A stretch of 64,000 nt of DNA. Source: Burkholderia sp. PAMC 26561 (lineage in GTDB: Bacteria > Pseudomonadota > Gammaproteobacteria > Burkholderiales > Burkholderiaceae). Below, one piece after another: positions 60,963-64,000 of this stretch. Made by a program: the position numbers and the translations under genes. Location of the stretch: assembly GCF_001557535.2 (NCBI RefSeq), contig NZ_CP014307.1:1116001-1180000 (forward strand). The letters run 5' to 3'. Positions within the stretch are counted from its first letter, which is position 1. Each line of letters starts with the position of its first letter. The notes under the pieces are model-generated. The model was not told where the DNA came from and ran no database searches. It worked only from the letters and a program-made list of their open reading frames with translations.

Positions 60963-61315
60963 TGTTTCGCTTCGAGGCGGACCTTATTGTGTTTCTGCAT
61001 CGAGAACCGATCGACTTTCGCGCCGGCATCAATAGCCTCGTGACGCTCGTCGAGCAGTCCATGCAGCTCGACCCATTTGCGCGCGCCGTGTTTGCTTTCC
61101 ACAACCGCAAACGTGACCGAGTCAAACTGTTGTTCTACGATCGCAACGGTTTCTGGATGATGTTGAGGCGCCTTGAGGAAGACCACTTCGTGTGGCCGCG
61201 CCGGCAGCAGAGCGTCGTCAAGCTGACGAGCGAGCAGTTGCACTGGCTGCTGGAGGGCATCGACATTGATGCTGTACGCCGCCATCCGGTGCGGTCGTAC
61301 CATCATGTCAGTTGA
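60962..61315 (+). CDS. tnpB: IS66 TnpB
   Basis: 117 residues with EPIDFRAGINSLVTLVEQ and the KLLFYDRNGFWMMLRRLEED block, the family signature. Required with TnpA and TnpC for transposition; biochemical role not settled. Confidence 0.95.
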   Translation: MFRFEADLIVFLHREPIDFRAGINSLVTLVEQSMQLDPFARAVFAFHNRKRDRVKLLFYDRNGFWMMLRRLEEDHFVWPRRQQSVVKLTSEQLHWLLEGIDIDAVRRHPVRSYHHVS

Positions 61316-61406
61316 GCATTAATGTCGCCCATCAGCAATATGGCTCGGCCTGCTGTTACAAATTCCCGTAAACCCATGGCGGGCGACACTTCGCTATCGT
61401 GGAGAC

Positions 61407-63002
61407 ATGACTGAGGACGACTTCTCCCAATTGCCGCCGGCCGCCCAGGCCTATATCCGTGAACTCGAGACACGCAACCGGCAACTGGGCGAGCGGATTA
61501 CCCAACTCGAGGAGCAGTTTCGCCTCGCGCAAATCAAGCGATTCGCCCCAAGCAGCGAGAAGCTCAAGGATCGCGTCTTCGACGAGGCCGAACAGATCGA
61601 CAGCACCGAATCCGACGACATGGAGGTCGGCCCCACTGACGATGCGTTTATGCTCCCCAACACGGGTCTGCCGGATCTGCCTGCGCCCACGAGAAGCAAG
61701 CCGGGACGTAAGCCGTTACCGGCGCACCTGCCGCGTCAGCGCATCGAATACGATTTGAGCGAAAGCGAGAAGGTATGTCCGTGTTGCGCGCACCCACTGC
61801 ATCGCATGGGTGAAGAGCTCAGCGAACAGCTGCACATCGAAGTCAAGGCATCAGTGCTTCAGCACGTGCGTATCAAATACGCCTGTCGCCACTGCGAGCG
61901 TCACGCGGAGCGCACGCCGGTGATCACGGCGTCGATACCCGCTCAGCCGTTGCCGGGAAGCAATGCCAGTGCGGCGATGATCGCGACAGTCACCGTGGGC
62001 AAATACGTTGACGGCACCCCGCTGTACCGGATGGCCCACGCGCTGGCGCGCGCAGATATTGAAGTCGGACGCGCTACGCTGGCAAACTGGATCATCCGGC
62101 CCGCCGAGCTGCACTACAGCCGGCTGTACGAGGCGCTGCGCAAAACACTGCTGTCAAAGCAGCTGATTCACGGCGACGAGACAACGGTGCAGGTGCTCAA
62201 GGAGCCGGGCAAGGCCGCCCAGAGCACGTCGTATATGTGGGTGTTCCGCAGTGCTGAAGACTGCCTGGAACCGGTCGTACTGTTCGACTACCAGCCGGGT
62301 CGTGGAAAAAGACATCCCCAGACGTTCCTCGCTGGTTACAAGGGGCTACTGATATCCGACGGGTATGCCGCCTGGCGCACGCTCGAAGGCCCAACCCACT
62401 TCGGCTGCCTGGCCCACGCGCGGCGTGCCTTCGTGGACGCCCTCAAAGGCATGAAGAAACCGGGTGGTCGTGCCGCACACGGGCTGGAATACTTTAAGGC
62501 GCTTTACCAGGTAGAAACGCTCGCAAAGGGCGAACTGCCCGAAGGTGAGACGCGGGTCGATTACACCCTCCGGTTGCGACAGCAACACAGCGTGCCACTG
62601 CTTGAGTCCCTGCGCAAATGGCTCGATGAACAGGCACCGCAGATTCTCCCCAAGAGCCTGCTTGGCAAAGCGATCTCCTATACGCGGAACCAGTGGACAT
62701 ACTTGAGCCGTTATGTGAACGACGGACGCGCGCCAATTGATAATAACGTGGTCGAGCGAGATATCCGGCCATTCTGCACGGGCAGATCCTCATGGCTGTT
62801 CAGTGACACTGTTGCCGGTGCGAAGGCCAGCGCGGTGATCTATAGCCTGATGCTCACATGCCGGGCATGCAACGTCGAACCCTACGCATATCTCTTGCAT
62901 GTGCTCACCGAGCTACCGCAAAGGCCGCCCGAAGCAGACATCACCGATCTTCTGCCGTTCAACTTCTCCGCGTCTGCGCTTCAAGCGAATGGCATCGCTT
63001 GA
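61407..63002 (+). CDS. tnpC: IS66 TnpC transposase
   Basis: 531 residues: coiled-coil N-terminus (about 12-50), zinc finger (VCPCCAHPL, then ACRHCERH), and a DDE core with Asp in IHGDETTVQV, Asp in LISDGYAAW and Glu in NVVERDIRPF. Full length, with the C-terminal IS66 tail (ITDLLPFNF). Confidence 0.95.
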   Translation: MTEDDFSQLPPAAQAYIRELETRNRQLGERITQLEEQFRLAQIKRFAPSSEKLKDRVFDEAEQIDSTESDDMEVGPTDDAFMLPNTGLPDLPAPTRSKPGRKPLPAHLPRQRIEYDLSESEKVCPCCAHPLHRMGEELSEQLHIEVKASVLQHVRIKYACRHCERHAERTPVITASIPAQPLPGSNASAAMIATVTVGKYVDGTPLYRMAHALARADIEVGRATLANWIIRPAELHYSRLYEALRKTLLSKQLIHGDETTVQVLKEPGKAAQSTSYMWVFRSAEDCLEPVVLFDYQPGRGKRHPQTFLAGYKGLLISDGYAAWRTLEGPTHFGCLAHARRAFVDALKGMKKPGGRAAHGLEYFKALYQVETLAKGELPEGETRVDYTLRLRQQHSVPLLESLRKWLDEQAPQILPKSLLGKAISYTRNQWTYLSRYVNDGRAPIDNNVVERDIRPFCTGRSSWLFSDTVAGAKASAVIYSLMLTCRACNVEPYAYLLHVLTELPQRPPEADITDLLPFNFSASALQANGIA

Positions 63003-63866
63003 TCCGCCGGGCGTATTGACGCGACTCGGGGCAGTCAACGCAAGGCGCTAAGCGCAAATCCACCGCCGCACAATTCTATTAATCCCGTGTGCCAGATTGA
63101 GCGCTTACAAATGTTGACCGTCCTGCCTTGTTCTTGGCGGCGGTGAATGAGAAACCGTCTGCGGAGCTGCGAAAAGGATACTTGTGGCACATCGGCAACG
63201 TAGAGGCATTTTCGAATTCGTCCGGTTATTTCGCGATAGGTCGAACCACTCGCTCGACAATCGAGAAGTTCGACGAGACAGCGGGAAATTTCGTATATGA
63301 GGAACTTGAGGAGAGTCCGTTCACGCACTGCGTTTTCGACACTGAATTAAGTCTGCTCGCGGTTGCGAAGAAGACCAGTCTGGCTTCTGATGCAAAAGGC
63401 ATTGCAATGAAGGTGCAACAGCTATTGCAGGTGTCTGACTCTGTGCTTGAGTACGACGTGAAAGTTGAGATTTTGCCAATTCCCGACCCGGAGGGCTTCC
63501 TCCGTATGCTGGCAGACGCATACCGGGTGATTCGTTTCTCGGCGACTTTCCACGGCCCTAATCCTTTTGATGCAGATGAGCACTTCCAGAAGCCTCTATC
63601 TGTTTATCTTCAAGCAGCAGATGGCATTGCTGGGAAGGCTCAAATTCAAGGGGACAATCTAAACAGGGAGGTACTCACTGAAGTTACGCGGAGTACCGCC
63701 GCCACGGGGAACGAAGCTTCGGCGCGCATCATAAAGGCACGCGCTGAACGACCGGTGACTATCAACCTAAGAGGTGATCCAATAAAGCGTGTGTACAACG
63801 AGAAGAATCATCTGCCCCAGCTCGTTTTGCAGCAGTTTGTTGAACTTTATCGTCGAGTGAGATCCA

Positions 63867-64000
63867 ATGGAAGAAATACGCGTCGAGACGACTAACGAGC
63901 TGATCCAAAAACTCAACTCGTTTGAAAACCAGTTTGTCTTTCGGGGCCAGGCGAACGCGGTCTGGGGGTTACAATCATCGCTTGAACGTGTTGTCGGTGA
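63867..64000 (+). CDS. FRG-domain protein, start only
   Basis: The visible 44 residues begin MEEIRVETTNELIQKLNSF and include FVFRGQANAVWGLQSSLERV, which is the FRG motif (Phe-Arg-Gly followed by a Trp-x-Leu and Ser-Leu-x-Arg). FRG proteins are common in accessory and suspected abortive-infection loci; biochemical function unknown. The start overlaps the end of the IS66-cut gene, so they form a pair. The gene continues past the window. Confidence 0.75.
   Translation, partial: MEEIRVETTNELIQKLNSFENQFVFRGQANAVWGLQSSLERVVG

Larger units (their letters stand above)
60419..63108 (+). mobile_element. IS66-family insertion sequence, 2690 bp
   Basis: Terminal repeats GTAAGCGCTCGATCTTGCAC (left) and GTAAGCGCTCAATCTGGCAC (right, complement) differ at few positions. 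The 8-bp target duplication AAATGTTG lies at 60411-60418 and 63109-63116. It holds tnpA, tnpB and tnpC in order. Intact ends and frames indicate a potentially active element. Confidence 0.96.
60340..63895 (+). pseudogene. Unknown gene cut by an IS66 element, partner of an FRG gene
   Basis: The gene starts at ATG 60340 and reads 26 codons (ending RPNV) to the IS66 edge. After the IS it continues from 63116 with DRPALFLAAVNEKPSAELRK to TGA 63895. With the IS and one 8-bp target copy removed, the frame is continuous and gives about 285 residues. No domain is recognised; the pattern (YLWHIGNVEAFSNSSGYFAI, KVEILPIPDPEGFLRML) is that of a mixed alpha/beta cytoplasmic protein. Its end overlaps the start of the FRG-domain gene. 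The part after the IS could still start internally at TTG 63128 but has no good ribosome site. Confidence 0.85.

Overview
The window looks like accessory DNA of a Burkholderiales bacterium (Burkholderia, Paraburkholderia or Caballeronia type). This rests on the GC-rich coding style, the small exported BON protein, the glutaminase and ArgP-like regulator, and a VirB-type transfer region with a very large ParB and a DUF932 protein. No rRNA, tRNA or replication-initiator gene was seen, so a plasmid cannot be told apart from an integrated conjugative element. Calls come from reading motifs by eye; no database search was run.

Positions 1-22,000 are catabolic and partly decayed. A divergent LysR gene faces an operon with FrlB-like SIS deglycase, FrlD-like PfkB kinase, a creatinase-like M24 protein that appears to lack metal ligands, a spermidine/putrescine-type ABC transporter with fused permease domains, a wrecked amino-acid ABC ATPase, a Gfo/Idh oxidoreductase with one in-frame stop, and a DAO-family FAD enzyme. 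The set suits uptake and breakdown of an Amadori-type or related conjugated amine. The operon is preceded by four abutting 16-bp repeats. Two more copies stand before a second, deletion-scarred locus (frlB start fragment plus a leaderless binding protein), which is flanked by two LacI-family genes that share an almost identical 325-bp tract; one is broken. Then come an ArgP-like regulator, a coupled desaturase-permease pair and an ACT-domain gene with an amber codon.

Positions 22,200-41,300 are a nearly complete conjugation module on the + strand: AlpA-like regulator, TrbM, VirB1-B4, B6, B5, a B7-like lipoprotein, B8-B11, a coupling protein VirD4 split into a membrane half and an ATPase half, a PriCT-Toprim-KfrB primase-like protein, an LPD7-type protein, a MobC-like accessory and a MOBP relaxase. 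Many of these genes overlap by 4 nt. Positions 49,135-54,311 hold an StbABC-like set, the large ParB and DUF932.

Between and after these lie cargo islands that look like defence. On the minus strand (43,191-48,205) an unknown gene, a TPR-HEPN protein (RxxxxH motif) and a PD-(D/E)XK-like nuclease form an apparent operon. Its first gene is cut by an IS3-family element whose removal, with one 3-bp target copy, restores the frame exactly. On the + strand (55,232-64,000) a Ser/Thr kinase precedes a TrlF/Ppl-type PHP-SMC ATPase. Next is an unknown gene cut by an IS66-family element (8-bp target duplication, frame again restored), followed by the start of an FRG-domain gene. The best candidates for something undescribed are the HEPN-nuclease operon, the kinase-TrlF pair with the following FRG gene pair, and the split coupling protein.
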